Below the pieces are notes generated by a model. That model was not told the origin of the DNA, did no database searches, and saw nothing but the letters and a program-made list of their open reading frames with translations. A stretch of 64,000 nucleotides of DNA from Archangium sp. (GTDB lineage Bacteria; Myxococcota; Myxococcia; Myxococcales; Myxococcaceae). This document shows, piece by piece, positions 55,860 to 64,000 of this stretch; position 1 is the stretch's first letter, and every line of letters begins with the position of its first letter. The position numbers and the translations under genes were made by a program. The stretch is taken from the NCBI GenBank assembly GCA_030695565.1, contig JAUYRZ010000033.1, positions 62,001 to 126,000 of the forward strand, written 5' to 3'.

Positions 55860-56916
55860 CGATCACGCGCAAGGCTTCGATGGTGAGGGCCTCCGCGCGA
55901 TCACACGCCCGACCGTGCAGCGCGAGCTCGCCGTTGTCGGCGTCGACCCACGACCAGCCTTCGGTCTGCGTGAGGTCGTAGGGAATGAGATCGCCTTCGA
56001 GCTGCAGTTCGATCGAGCCACCGAGATCCGGAGCCGAAGGCGTGAGGTACCGGCAGCGGCCCACTTGCTGCCGGATGGTGGTCAACGCGAGCTCGACCTC
56101 CGATTCCGAAGACGCCGAGTAGAACTGCTGCGTGCCGCCGACCCGCGGCTTGCCCCCCGCCTCGGCCATGCGGTTGAGCACCGAGACGAACAACGCATCG
56201 GAGTCGCCGCGCAGTCCGATGATCCACGTGGGAATACCCGAGGCGGCCATCGTGCTCAGGCGGCCGATCGTTCGCGTGTCATCGAGGCACCGGTTCGCCG
56301 TGCACGCGCCGCTGCTGCTCACGCAAGCGCAGGTGCGGGGATTGAGCGCGGCGTTGCAGTCGGGCGCACCATCGGTCGCGAGCACGACGGCTCGGGCTGA
56401 ACCCGCGGTGCGCCGTGAAGTGAGCGCGACCGCCGCCCGGTCGAGCGCGAGCGCCGTGGGGGTGGAGCCGGCGGGTGAGGCGGCGTCGAGCTTCGCCAAC
56501 ACGGCGGGCACGTTCTCCAGCGCAGGAGCGAGATCGACCGACACTCCGACGTTGCAGGCGTTGCTGGTGACCGAGGGGAAGAACAACGCACCCAGCTCGA
56601 TGCTGCTGGTCCAGGGAGGCAGCGCCTGGTGCAAGGCGGTGCGCAGGCCGTCCCACTTCGAGTCACCGGTGCCGGCGAAGTTCTGGTTCATCGAGCTCGA
56701 GCGATCGAGCACCAACATCACCACCGGCCGGGCCGAGAGCAGGGCCAGCTCACCGTCGATGCAGTCCACTCCGCCGTCGGGTTTGCGCGCAGCGAAGTCG
56801 CCGTCTTCGTTGCCCCCATCGAACGAGTAGCGCACGGGTTCCGTCCGGCCACACGCGAAGAGCGCGAACGAGAACATCAGGCCGAAGGCGACGCGCGACA
56901 CACCACTTCCTCTCAC
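55843..56916 (-). CDS. VWA-domain lipoprotein
   Basis: This is a 357-residue predicted lipoprotein (GTG start; core AFGLMFSFALFAC, lipobox LFAC). After a short Asp/Gly linker comes a von Willebrand A domain with a complete MIDAS (MLVLDRSSSMNQ, then TALALDRA and LATDGAPDC). A four-cysteine insertion (CACVSSSGACTANRC) and a C-terminal beta-rich region follow. The GTG overlaps the stop of the upstream 69-residue gene as GTGA. It is the last gene of a three-gene operon. Metal-dependent protein binding at the cell surface is inferred. Confidence 0.85.
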   Translation of the reverse strand: MRGSGVSRVAFGLMFSFALFACGRTEPVRYSFDGGNEDGDFAARKPDGGVDCIDGELALLSARPVVMLVLDRSSSMNQNFAGTGDSKWDGLRTALHQALPPWTSSIELGALFFPSVTSNACNVGVSVDLAPALENVPAVLAKLDAASPAGSTPTALALDRAAVALTSRRTAGSARAVVLATDGAPDCNAALNPRTCACVSSSGACTANRCLDDTRTIGRLSTMAASGIPTWIIGLRGDSDALFVSVLNRMAEAGGKPRVGGTQQFYSASSESEVELALTTIRQQVGRCRYLTPSAPDLGGSIELQLEGDLIPYDLTQTEGWSWVDADNGELALHGRACDRAEALTIEALRVIVRCAL

Positions 56917-57122
56917 CCTTCGACTTCAATCAAGACTCGCGCCAGGTCGAGCTGCACTTCCAGGCGCTTGTGCTCCAACTCGATGGCCAGGCGGTCTGCC
57001 GTCGCCAGAACCCGAGTCTGCAACGCGCGGTGGCCTTCCACAGCTGCCCGATAGTCCTGTTCGAAGACGAGCCCTCTGGCGCGCAGCCCTTCGGCTCGCT
57101 CGAACGACTGGGTCGTACTCAT
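56913..57122 (-). CDS. 69-residue helical protein, unknown function
   Basis: This is a small soluble protein, almost certainly a helical hairpin (FERAEGLRARGLVFEQDYRA, TADRLAIELEHKRLEVQLDL). Its ATG follows the stop of the LTD lipoprotein gene directly and its TGA overlaps the GTG of the VWA gene, so all three are translated in sequence. No family was recognised. It has no export signal, unlike its two neighbours. Confidence 0.65.
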   Translation of the reverse strand: MSTTQSFERAEGLRARGLVFEQDYRAAVEGHRALQTRVLATADRLAIELEHKRLEVQLDLARVLIEVEG

Positions 57123-57635
57123 CTATTTCTCGTTGGTGCCGCCGGGTGTGCGGGAGCGGACCTCGAATGCCCCGGCGCCATCGAACGCGCGCGCCCACGA
57201 TGAGCCGCTGGGCGCAGCGGCGGGCGGGAGCGGCTCCTGCAACAAGGTCTCACTCGCCGGGGTGAGCACGGTGACGGTGTCGCCATTGGGCTGCGAGAGA
57301 CCGAACTCACCGCGCACGCACGGCGTCACGGTGGGAGGACAATCGGTCTCGAGGAACACGGTGAAGTAGCCGCGCGGCTCGATGCGCGTGCCCGCTCCGA
57401 AACGCAGCGCGGTGGAATAGCGCACGCCCGCATCGTCTGCGTCGGTGATGCCGTGGTTCGCGAGGTCGATCGCCGTGTCGCTCGCGTTGAACAGCTCGAC
57501 GAAGTCGCCGCCCGTGCCCGCCAGCTCGTTGATCACCAGACCCGCATCACTGCACGCGCCCGACACGCAAGGGCCCGGCGGTGGCGCACAGCCGAGGGCG
57601 AACAAGACGAGGAGGGAACAGGACCGGGGCGACAT
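57123..57635 (-). CDS. Lamin-tail-domain lipoprotein
   Basis: This is a 170-residue predicted lipoprotein (MSPRSCSLLVLFALGC, lipobox ALGC). One lamin-tail (LTD) domain follows: DAGLVINELAGTGGDFVELF, NASDTAIDLANHGITDADD, then RIEPRGYFTVFLE. LTD domains in bacterial exported proteins are Ig-like binding modules. ATG 57635 is chosen over the upstream GTG because it starts the signal peptide. It is first gene of the operon with the 69-residue and VWA genes. Confidence 0.82.
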   Translation of the reverse strand: MSPRSCSLLVLFALGCAPPPGPCVSGACSDAGLVINELAGTGGDFVELFNASDTAIDLANHGITDADDAGVRYSTALRFGAGTRIEPRGYFTVFLETDCPPTVTPCVRGEFGLSQPNGDTVTVLTPASETLLQEPLPPAAAPSGSSWARAFDGAGAFEVRSRTPGGTNEK

Positions 57636-57655
57636 CACCCAATCGTGACACGAAA

Positions 57656-58117
57656 TCACCGCGTGAGCGCCTCGACGTGTTCTCGCGCCTCGGGGAACTG
57701 CGCCAGCAGCGCGTCGCGTTTCCCCAGCTCGAAGTCGGAGAACTCGAAGCCGGGTGAGACCGTGCAGCCCACCAGGCTGTAGCGCGAGCCGGGCGCAGGC
57801 AAGGCGCCGAACCAGGTCCCCGCGGGCACCACGTACTGGAGCAGCTCGCCCCGCTCACGGCCCAGCCGGGTCACCTTCGCCGCGGCACCCGGTTGCAGCT
57901 CGATCACCAGCAGCGGGTCGCCTCGGTAGAAATGCCAGACCTCGTCGGCCCCGATGCGATGGAGCAAGGAGCGTTGCCCGGCTGGAAGCAGGTAGTAGAT
58001 GGCGGTCGAAAGACTCCTGCCCGATCCGGCGAGCGTCTGCTTCGAGCGGTACGTCTCACGGAAGTAGCCACCCTCTGGGTGAGGGGCGAGCTGGTAGTCG
58101 GCGATCAGTTGGTCCAC
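57656..58117 (-). CDS. DUF985-family cupin protein
   Basis: This is a 153-residue single-domain cupin of the DUF985 type: YQLAPHPEGGYFRETYRS, SLLHRIGADEVWHFYRGDPL, GAPAPGSRYSLVGCTVSPGF-like ending with EFSDFELGKRDALLAQFP. A metal-binding His set (LHRI...EVWHFY) is present. The reaction is unknown; relatives include possible sugar epimerases. The GTG start at 58117 lies 22 bp from the divergent GTG at 58140. Confidence 0.9.
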   Translation of the reverse strand: MDQLIADYQLAPHPEGGYFRETYRSKQTLAGSGRSLSTAIYYLLPAGQRSLLHRIGADEVWHFYRGDPLLVIELQPGAAAKVTRLGRERGELLQYVVPAGTWFGALPAPGSRYSLVGCTVSPGFEFSDFELGKRDALLAQFPEAREHVEALTR

Positions 58118-58123
58118 CCCCCG

Positions 58124-58133
58124 ATGCTACGCT
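58124..58133. promoter_or_regulatory. Two overlapping divergent -10 elements sharing a central TA
   Basis: On the plus strand TACGCT (58128-58133) ends 6 nt before GTG 58140. On the minus strand TAGCAT (58129-58124) ends 6 nt before GTG 58117. The two boxes overlap at the TA at 58128-58129, so both leaderless-type promoters fit in 22 bp and could not easily be melted at the same time. Confidence 0.5.
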
Positions 58134-58139
58134 GGGCCG

Positions 58140-60179
58140 GTGAGCGATTCGCTCTTTGTGCTGGCAATGACGGGGCTCGTCATCTCGCTGTTGCGCTTGC
58201 TCGTGTTTGCGTACCTGTGGAGACGAGAGAGCGCAGAGCACCTGCGTCTGTGGACGCTCGGCTTCACGGTGCAGACCCTCTCGCAGCTCACCGCGGTGCC
58301 CGGGTTGCTCGGCCATCGCCTTGCGCCGCTGCAAGCCCTCACCATCGCCTGCGCGTTCGTGGCCACCTTCTTTCTCCTGCGGGGCACCGCGAAGCTGACG
58401 GGCAGCAAACCCGATTGGCGTTGGTGGGCCGGTGGGCTGGCCGGCCTCGCGGGCGTGAGCGCGGTGTTCGCCGCGAGTGGCAGCCTGTTGATCGCCACCG
58501 TGGTGCCGATGCTGTTCCTCACGTTCTCCTTCTGGAGCATGGGGTTGGCGCTGTTCCGCCGGCGCCACGAGATGTCGGGGCTGGGCGTGAGCCTGACCAT
58601 CTTCGCGTTGTCCGCCATCGGGGTGCACTTCCTCGACTTTCCGTTCCTTGCCGAGGTCTCCTGGTTCGTGCCGTGGGGCATCGGCATCGCGCTGTGCAAC
58701 GACGTGACGCTCACCGTGGGCCTGGTGGTGCTCACGTTCGACAGGTCACACGCCGCGCGGACCCAGGCCGATGCGCGTTACGCCGAGCTGGCCGACACCA
58801 TCGGCGTGGGCACCTACGTCGCCGCGACGACCGAACGTTTTACGGAAGTGAACGGCGCCCTGGTGCGCATGCTCGGCTACGCATCGGCTGCGGAGTTGCT
58901 CGCGGTCGGGCTCGACAGCCTCTCGCTCACCCCGCTGCCGCCGGGCCAGCACGTGCTCGACATGGAGGCGGTGCCGGGCAGCAGCGCCACCTGGCGGCGC
59001 AAAGATGGCCGCCCGCTCGTGGTGCAGTTGCACAGCCGCGTGACGCGGGACGCAGACGGCAAGGTGCTCGGCTGCCGCGGCTTCGTGGTCGATCGCACCG
59101 CGGCGCACGCGGTGGAGGAAGCGCTCATTCGCACGCAGAAGCTCGACGCCGTGGGCCGGCTCGCGGGCGGCGTGGCTCACGACTTCAACAACCTGCTCAC
59201 CATCATTCTTTCGAGTCTCGAGCTGCTCGCGCTCAAGCCCGGTGACGCTTCGCTGATTGGTGACGCGATGGAGGCGACCGATCAGGCCGCGCAGCTGATC
59301 AGGCGACTGCTGGCGATTGGCCGCAAGCAGACGCCTCGCGCCGCGCCCGTGGAGGTCTCCGCGACCGCGCTGCGCACGGTGGAGATGCTCAGCCGCTCGT
59401 TGGGCCGCAAACACCGGATCGGCTCGAGCGGGGTGACGCCGGATTTGTGGATCACCATCGACCCGGGCCAGCTGGAGCAGGTGTTGGTGAACCTGGTGCT
59501 CAACGCGAAAGACGCGATGAACGAAGGTGGGCTCATCGAAGTGACCTCCCGGCCCCTGACGCGCGCCGGGCTCTCAGGTGTGGAGCTGGCGGTGAAAGAC
59601 CCCGGCCACGGCATGACCCCCGAGCAGCAGGCGCGCATCTTCGAGCCGTTCTTCACCACCCGTGAGCCGGGGCGGGGCACCGGTCTGGGGCTCTCCACCG
59701 TGCACAGCATCGTCACGCAGGCCGGTGGGCACGTCGACGTGGAGAGCGCACCGGGCCGGGGCAGCCGCTTTGCCTTGTGGTTCCCCCAGACGGCTGCGCC
59801 TGCTCCAGTGCCGCAGGGGCCCGTGGCTTCGCCGGGCAAACGCGTGCTGGTGGTCGATGATGAGCCCGGCATTCGCAGCGCGGTGTGCCGCATGCTCGAG
59901 GTCGCCGGCCACACCACCCGGGAGGCCGCGTCGGGAAACCAGGCGATCGCCCTGGTGCGCGCGGGTGAACGGTTCGACGTGGTGTTGTGCGACGTGCGCA
60001 TGGCGGATGGCGACGGCGCGTTCACTGCAAAGCAGCTGCGGGCGATCGCGCCGGGCACCCGGGTGATTCTGATGTCTGGGTACGAAGATCAAGTCGACGA
60101 GGCCACCAAGGCGAGCGCCGAGCTGCTGCTCGCCAAGCCGTTCACCCGCGCAGTGTTGATGAGCGCGATCGACCACTGA
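58140..60179 (+). CDS. Membrane sensor histidine kinase with C-terminal receiver
   Basis: This is a 679-residue hybrid kinase. The first 210 residues have about six to seven membrane helices in a 7TM-type sensor (LFVLAMTGLVISLLRLLVFA, LLIATVVPMLFLTFSFWSMG). A PAS domain follows (DTIGVGTYVAATTERFTEVN). The HisKA domain has GRLAGGVAHDFNNLLTII. The HATPase domain has NLVLNAKDAMNEGG, DPGHGMTP and GTGLGLSTVHSIV. The C-terminal receiver has VLVVDDEPG, acceptor Asp in VVLCDVRMAD, and AKPF. The GTG start is 6 nt after a TACGCT box. It diverges from the cupin gene. Confidence 0.92.
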   Translation: MSDSLFVLAMTGLVISLLRLLVFAYLWRRESAEHLRLWTLGFTVQTLSQLTAVPGLLGHRLAPLQALTIACAFVATFFLLRGTAKLTGSKPDWRWWAGGLAGLAGVSAVFAASGSLLIATVVPMLFLTFSFWSMGLALFRRRHEMSGLGVSLTIFALSAIGVHFLDFPFLAEVSWFVPWGIGIALCNDVTLTVGLVVLTFDRSHAARTQADARYAELADTIGVGTYVAATTERFTEVNGALVRMLGYASAAELLAVGLDSLSLTPLPPGQHVLDMEAVPGSSATWRRKDGRPLVVQLHSRVTRDADGKVLGCRGFVVDRTAAHAVEEALIRTQKLDAVGRLAGGVAHDFNNLLTIILSSLELLALKPGDASLIGDAMEATDQAAQLIRRLLAIGRKQTPRAAPVEVSATALRTVEMLSRSLGRKHRIGSSGVTPDLWITIDPGQLEQVLVNLVLNAKDAMNEGGLIEVTSRPLTRAGLSGVELAVKDPGHGMTPEQQARIFEPFFTTREPGRGTGLGLSTVHSIVTQAGGHVDVESAPGRGSRFALWFPQTAAPAPVPQGPVASPGKRVLVVDDEPGIRSAVCRMLEVAGHTTREAASGNQAIALVRAGERFDVVLCDVRMADGDGAFTAKQLRAIAPGTRVILMSGYEDQVDEATKASAELLLAKPFTRAVLMSAIDH

Positions 60180-60289
60180 GGGGCTGACGCTCTGTCTTGC
60201 AGCGTGACGCGCCGCTGAGCGCAAAGACTTCGGGCTCCCCAGTTTCGCCGCGGGGCACGCTCAGTGCACCCCGTCGCCTGGGGGCATTC

Positions 60290-61543
60290 TTGAAGACAGC
60301 GTTGGTGCTGAGCGGGGGCGGAGCGAGAGGCGCGTACGAGGCCGGGGTCATCTCGTTTCTGCGCAACGACCTGGAGCCCCGACTGGGCCGGCCGCTGCGT
60401 CTGGACATCCTCTGCGGCACTTCCGTCGGCGCGTTGACCGCCTGCGCGCTCGCGGCCACCGCCGACCGGCCTTCGCGCCAGGGCCTCGAGCTGGTGAGGT
60501 TCTGGTCGAAGATCTCCTTGAAGCAGGTGCTGCGTTTCGGAGTGACCGACCTGGTGCGCACGCTGCGAGAGCAAGGTGGCGGTGGCCTCGCCAACCCCGA
60601 CGGCATGCGCGAGCTGGTCGGCGCCATCGAGTGGAGAAACATCGGGCGCAACATCCGCAACGGCTTGCTGGAGGCGTTGTCGATCTGCGCCACGCGCGTC
60701 TCCGACGGCCGCACCACGCTCTTCGTTCAGCAAGACGAGCCGCTGCGCCCCGTCTGGCTGGAGAACCCGCACTTCGAAGCGATGCGCGCACGCATCGGGC
60801 CCCGTCACGCCCTCGCGTCTGCCGCGATGCCGGTGCTCTTCAGCCCGGTCGAGCTCGGCGGGCAGCTCTACCTCGACGGTGGGCTGCGCATGAACGTGCC
60901 GGTGAGCCCCGCGCTTCGCCTCGGTGCGCAGCGGGTGGTGGTGATCTCCCTGCAGCCGCAAGCCTCCCCCTCGAGGGTGGTGCCGCCCATGCCGGTGCGG
61001 CCGACCGCGTTGTTCCTCGCGGGCAAGGCGATCAACTCGCTCCTGCAGGACAGGCTCGATCAAGACGTGGAGAACATGCGCCGCATCAACTCGATCATCG
61101 AGGAGGGCTCCGACGCCTTCGGGGCCGACTTCACGAACTCGATGAACCGCGCGCTCGATGCGTACCGCACCTTTCCGCTGCGTTACGTGCGCAACATGTT
61201 GGTGCGGCCTTCGCGGGATCTGGGGGCGATCGCGGCGCAGTGCGTGCGCAGCCACGACTTCCTGCTCCGGCACCCCCAGGTGCCCGGCTTGTTCCTCTCG
61301 CTACTCGGGGGACACGCCTCGCAAGACAGCGCGGATCTCGCCTCGTATCTCTTGTTCGATCCCGGCTTCGCGGAGGAGTTGATCGCGCTGGGCCGCTCCG
61401 ACGCCCGCGCGCACGAAGACGGGTGGGCGCGCTTCTTCGATGACGCTCCGATTTGCGACGCGGAGGCCGCCGAGCTCGATCGCGCCGCGTTCACTTCGCG
61501 GTCAGGGTCTTCAGCCACTCTTGCAGCCCGCGGAATTGGATGA
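60290..61543 (+). CDS. Patatin-like phospholipase
   Basis: This is a patatin-family hydrolase of about 417 residues. The oxyanion loop is LVLSGGGARGAYEAGVISFL, the nucleophile elbow LCGTSVGALT, and the catalytic Asp is in LDGGLRMNVP. A C-terminal helical region of 170 residues extends past the patatin core. TTG 60290 follows a GGGGG run at normal spacing and starts directly at the fold (KTALVLSGGG), so it is preferred over the TTG at 60197. The 3' end overlaps the convergent sterol-desaturase-family gene by 53 bp. Confidence 0.88.
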   Translation: MKTALVLSGGGARGAYEAGVISFLRNDLEPRLGRPLRLDILCGTSVGALTACALAATADRPSRQGLELVRFWSKISLKQVLRFGVTDLVRTLREQGGGGLANPDGMRELVGAIEWRNIGRNIRNGLLEALSICATRVSDGRTTLFVQQDEPLRPVWLENPHFEAMRARIGPRHALASAAMPVLFSPVELGGQLYLDGGLRMNVPVSPALRLGAQRVVVISLQPQASPSRVVPPMPVRPTALFLAGKAINSLLQDRLDQDVENMRRINSIIEEGSDAFGADFTNSMNRALDAYRTFPLRYVRNMLVRPSRDLGAIAAQCVRSHDFLLRHPQVPGLFLSLLGGHASQDSADLASYLLFDPGFAEELIALGRSDARAHEDGWARFFDDAPICDAEAAELDRAAFTSRSGSSATLAARGIG

Positions 61544-62285
61544 CGAAGGGGTTGGCGCCTGCGTAGGGCCGCTCCCAGCCCAGTGGCAGCGTGCCGGGCT
61601 CGGGGCGGTACGTGCCGAACAGCTTGTCCCAGAGCATGAACGTCGCGCCGTAGTTCGAGTCGGCGTAGCTGCGATTGCGCGCGTGGTGCACCCGGTGATT
61701 CGAGGGCGTGTTGAGGAAGCGATCGAGCAGGGGAATGCGGCCGATCACCTCGGTGTGACACCACAGCTGCGAGGCGTGGTTCAGCTCGACCACGATGAAC
61801 ACCGCGAGCGGCGGCGCGCCCAACAGCACCAGTGGCAGGTAGAAGAAGTCATCCATCACCCGCTGAATCCAACCCAGCCGCAGCGCCGAGGTGAGCGAGA
61901 GATCGGTGCTCGCGTGGTGCGGTGCGTGGAGCGCCCAGCCGAGCCGGGTGCTGTGGAGCAGCCGGTGACGTGAGTAATAGAAGAGGTCCACCACCACGTA
62001 GAGCAGCACCCAGGTCAGCGGATGGAGCGGCCAGGTGAAGGGCGCGAACGTGGCGGCAGCGGAGAAGACCAGCCAGCGAAGGCCTCCACTGGCCGTGCGC
62101 AACACGAGCTCGAACGCCCACATGCCCAGGTTGACGGTGATGGTGCGTTTGTCGACCGGGCGCGCGAAGACCAGGTGACGGACGGCCGACTCGAGGAAGG
62201 CGAGGGTGATCAACCCCACGGCCAACCCCAGACTCAGCCCGCGGAACCAGAGATAGAGGGGGCTGCTCTCACTGCCCACGAACAT
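61491..62285 (-). CDS. Sterol desaturase/fatty acid hydroxylase-family protein
   Basis: This is a 264-residue inner-membrane di-iron enzyme. Four to five helices carry the His clusters HRLLH, HAPHHAS, NHASQLWCH and NHRVHHARN, the HxxxH...HxxHH...HxxHH pattern of the family. It is likely to hydroxylate or desaturate a lipid. The ATG follows immediately after the stop of a 44-residue membrane protein gene (TGAATG). Its 3' end overlaps the patatin gene. Confidence 0.9.
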   Translation of the reverse strand: MFVGSESSPLYLWFRGLSLGLAVGLITLAFLESAVRHLVFARPVDKRTITVNLGMWAFELVLRTASGGLRWLVFSAAATFAPFTWPLHPLTWVLLYVVVDLFYYSRHRLLHSTRLGWALHAPHHASTDLSLTSALRLGWIQRVMDDFFYLPLVLLGAPPLAVFIVVELNHASQLWCHTEVIGRIPLLDRFLNTPSNHRVHHARNRSYADSNYGATFMLWDKLFGTYRPEPGTLPLGWERPYAGANPFVIQFRGLQEWLKTLTAK

Positions 62286-62420
62286 TCACTTCCCACACAC
62301 CACGGCGATGAAGAAGACGAAGCCCACGCAGAGCAGCGCGAAGAAGGCGAGCAGCCCGCCGAGCACCTTGAACACCACGCTGAGGCCGTTGTTCTCCCTG
62401 CGATTGGTCGGTTCCTGCAT
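62286..62420 (-). CDS. 44-residue membrane protein coupled to the hydroxylase
   Basis: ATG 62420 encodes MQEPTNRRENNGLSVVFKVL followed by a single strongly hydrophobic helix (GGLLAFFALLCVGFVFFIAV) and the end VCGK. The stop TGA directly abuts the ATG of the sterol-desaturase-family gene. It could be a small regulatory subunit of the membrane enzyme. Relatives are unknown. Confidence 0.6.
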   Translation of the reverse strand: MQEPTNRRENNGLSVVFKVLGGLLAFFALLCVGFVFFIAVVCGK

Positions 62421-62480
62421 GGTGGGCGAGACCCTACACCTGAGAGGAGACCGGGTCTGTGGTACCTTCGCCCACAGTTC

Positions 62481-63998
62481 ATGCATCGGCGTCTCCCCAC
62501 CGCCCTTCTTCTCATCGCCGGACTCCTGAGCGCCGTGGTTCACGCGGCCGAGGAGCCCGTGCGCCCTCCGAGCCTCTCGGTGAGCCTGGCGGGTGGCTTC
62601 AGCACGCGCGAGACCGCCTACGAAGCCGGCGCGACGCAGGCCCAGCGCACGCAGCTCAGCGGCACTTCTCCGTGGCTGCTCCGGCTGCGCGCCGACTGGT
62701 TTCCCCTTCGCTGGCTGGGCATCGAAGGCGAAGGGGTGGGCGACTTCTTCCGCGCTGTTCGGGAGAGCACCCGCCTGACCGAGCCCTCCCGGCGTGGCTT
62801 CGGCCGGCTCGGCGTCTCCGCACGTTTTCTGACCAACGGTGGTTTTCTCCTCAACGGCTCGCTGGGCTATGGCGTCTCTGCTGCTCCCGTGGTGCGCACG
62901 GTCATCGGTGCTCCGCCCTCCGCCGATTCGTTGCTCTCGCACGGTCCCGTGGCGCGGGTGGGCATCGGCTACACCGGCGCGCGTTTCGAAGGCGTCGCGG
63001 GGCTGACCGCGCTCTTCTCGATCGGAAATCAGATCAACTCCATAGAGCCCCAGCTGTGGATCGCCGGGCGGGTGGCTGACCTCACCCCGACGACGGTGTT
63101 CTGGGTGGGCCTCGATGTGGGGCTGCTCCTGGAAGGTTCGCCTGATGCGATCGGCTACGGCGGCGGCACGCTGCGGTTCGGGCTCGCGCTCAAGCTGCAG
63201 CTGCTTCCCCCTGCGCCGCCCAGACCCGTCACCGACGGTCTGCGCCCCGAGGGGCCGACCACGCTGCAGGTGCAGGTGGTGTTGCCCGATGCTTCGCCCG
63301 CGGTGGGGGCGTTGGTGACCATCGATGGCGCCGCGCCCGTGGCCGTCGACGCCAGGGGGCAGCTGGTCAGCAACGCCACCGCGGGTGCCCACGCCGTGAG
63401 CGCCAGGCTCTCGGGTCACCGCGAGACGACGGGCTCGGCCCAGGTGGTGACCGGCAGGTCGACCTCGCTGGTGCTGCGCCTCGAGGCGCTCACCGGCCCA
63501 GGGCAGCTCGCGGGCACCGTGCGCGCTTCGGCGACGGGCGCTCCGGTTGCTGAGGCCATCGTCACGGTGGGCGAGCTGCCCCCCGTTCGAACCGGAGCAG
63601 ACGGCACCTACACGCTGGGCAGCGTGGGCCCGGGCCCGGTGAAGGTGAGCGTCGAGGCGCAGGGGTTCACCTCGGCAGAAGAGATCGCCCAGGTGCCTCC
63701 GGAGAGTGCAGCCACGCTCGACGTGCAGCTCGACGCGCTCGGCAAAGGCAGCCCCGCCACGGTGCGTGGTCTCATCCGTTCGCGCAACGGCGAAGCGATT
63801 GAGGCGAACCTGCTCATCAAGGGCCTCGGCACGAAGGTGCAGGTCACCGCCGAGGGCCGCTTCTTCGTCACCGTGCCGGGCGGCACCTATCTCTTCGTGA
63901 TCACCGCGCCGGGGTATGTCACGCAGACCAAGAAGGTCGTCCTCTCGGATGGAGATCAAGCCATCGTTCACGTCGACCTGCAGAAGGCCTCCCGGTGA
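62481..63998 (+). CDS. Outer-membrane barrel-like protein with carboxypeptidase-regulatory domains
   Basis: This is a 505-residue exported protein. The signal peptide is MHRRLPTALLLIAGLLSAVV with cleavage near AEEPV. Residues 30-240 are barrel-type strands (SLSVSLAGGFSTRET, GGFLLNGSLGYGVSAA, TLRFGLALKLQLL). The C-terminal 260 residues hold three carboxypeptidase-regulatory-like/PEGA-type Ig folds (LPDASPAVGALVTIDGAAPV, ATGAPVAEAIVTVGELPPVR, GEAIEANLLIKGLGTKV). The stop lies 2 nt before the window ends. It diverges from the 44-residue gene. A surface role is inferred. Confidence 0.8.
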   Translation: MHRRLPTALLLIAGLLSAVVHAAEEPVRPPSLSVSLAGGFSTRETAYEAGATQAQRTQLSGTSPWLLRLRADWFPLRWLGIEGEGVGDFFRAVRESTRLTEPSRRGFGRLGVSARFLTNGGFLLNGSLGYGVSAAPVVRTVIGAPPSADSLLSHGPVARVGIGYTGARFEGVAGLTALFSIGNQINSIEPQLWIAGRVADLTPTTVFWVGLDVGLLLEGSPDAIGYGGGTLRFGLALKLQLLPPAPPRPVTDGLRPEGPTTLQVQVVLPDASPAVGALVTIDGAAPVAVDARGQLVSNATAGAHAVSARLSGHRETTGSAQVVTGRSTSLVLRLEALTGPGQLAGTVRASATGAPVAEAIVTVGELPPVRTGADGTYTLGSVGPGPVKVSVEAQGFTSAEEIAQVPPESAATLDVQLDALGKGSPATVRGLIRSRNGEAIEANLLIKGLGTKVQVTAEGRFFVTVPGGTYLFVITAPGYVTQTKKVVLSDGDQAIVHVDLQKASR

Positions 63999-64000
63999 AG

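Overview
The window is high-GC DNA with strong G/C third-position bias. Its gene content is typical of Myxococcota (myxobacteria and relatives): Ser/Thr kinases with one-pass anchors or TPR tails, many hybrid histidine kinases, and a large set of lipoproteins whose lipobox is followed by Asp-Ala-Gly linkers. The phylum is inferred from this content; no rRNA or tRNA gene is present to confirm it. No CRISPR array, transposase or convincing tRNA was found.

Layout. 0-3 kb: the 3' part of a beta-barrel protein, a LysM/cysteine hydrolase with an intrinsic terminator, and a KirBac potassium channel. 2.8-9.2 kb: an accessory island bounded by a 351-bp direct repeat at a fixed 6021-bp offset. It holds a di-haem cytochrome lipoprotein, a decayed PhnD-type gene, an A/T-richer ATPase + Toprim pair (candidate defence module) and a broken lipoprotein gene. 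9-17 kb (minus strand): a hybrid histidine kinase, a zinc-ribbon Ser/Thr kinase, an MBL-fold hydrolase and feoAB. 17-31 kb: an STAS-like protein, FG-GAP lipoprotein, DUF362 protein, PhnD-like protein, kinase-TPR protein, DUF1615 lipoprotein, FadL-type porin, cytochrome-like and Ig-like lipoproteins, and a PG-binding/3D protein. 31-38 kb: inosine-guanosine kinase diverging from a GT4/GH130 pair, then a REC-histidine kinase. 38-44 kb (minus): a lipoprotein phosphoesterase, neutral-ceramidase-like enzyme and lipoprotein alpha/beta hydrolase in one operon, a plausible sphingolipid-degrading set. 44-51 kb: a GT2, a secretin-N-like protein, a repeat-bearing lipoprotein, a photoactive-yellow-protein/V4R fusion and an AAA-TPR protein. 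51-64 kb: a LysR/reductase divergon, a DUF559-type gene flanked by inverted palindromic repeats, a radical-SAM C-terminal fragment, an HTTM-like membrane protein, a DHFR-fold protein, a tight VWA/LTD lipoprotein operon, a cupin/histidine-kinase divergon, patatin, a sterol-desaturase family enzyme and a barrel/carboxypeptidase-regulatory protein.

Regulation. Several start codons lie exactly 6 nt (two more at 7 nt) after a TAnnnT hexamer, the geometry of leaderless mRNAs. Others have a clear Shine-Dalgarno sequence or a 4-bp ATGA/GTGA coupling. The most unusual items are the PYP-V4R fusion, the direct-repeat-bounded island with its ATPase/Toprim pair, the inverted-repeat-flanked DUF559 gene, a 22-bp divergent leaderless promoter, and palindromic repeats absorbed into coding sequence.
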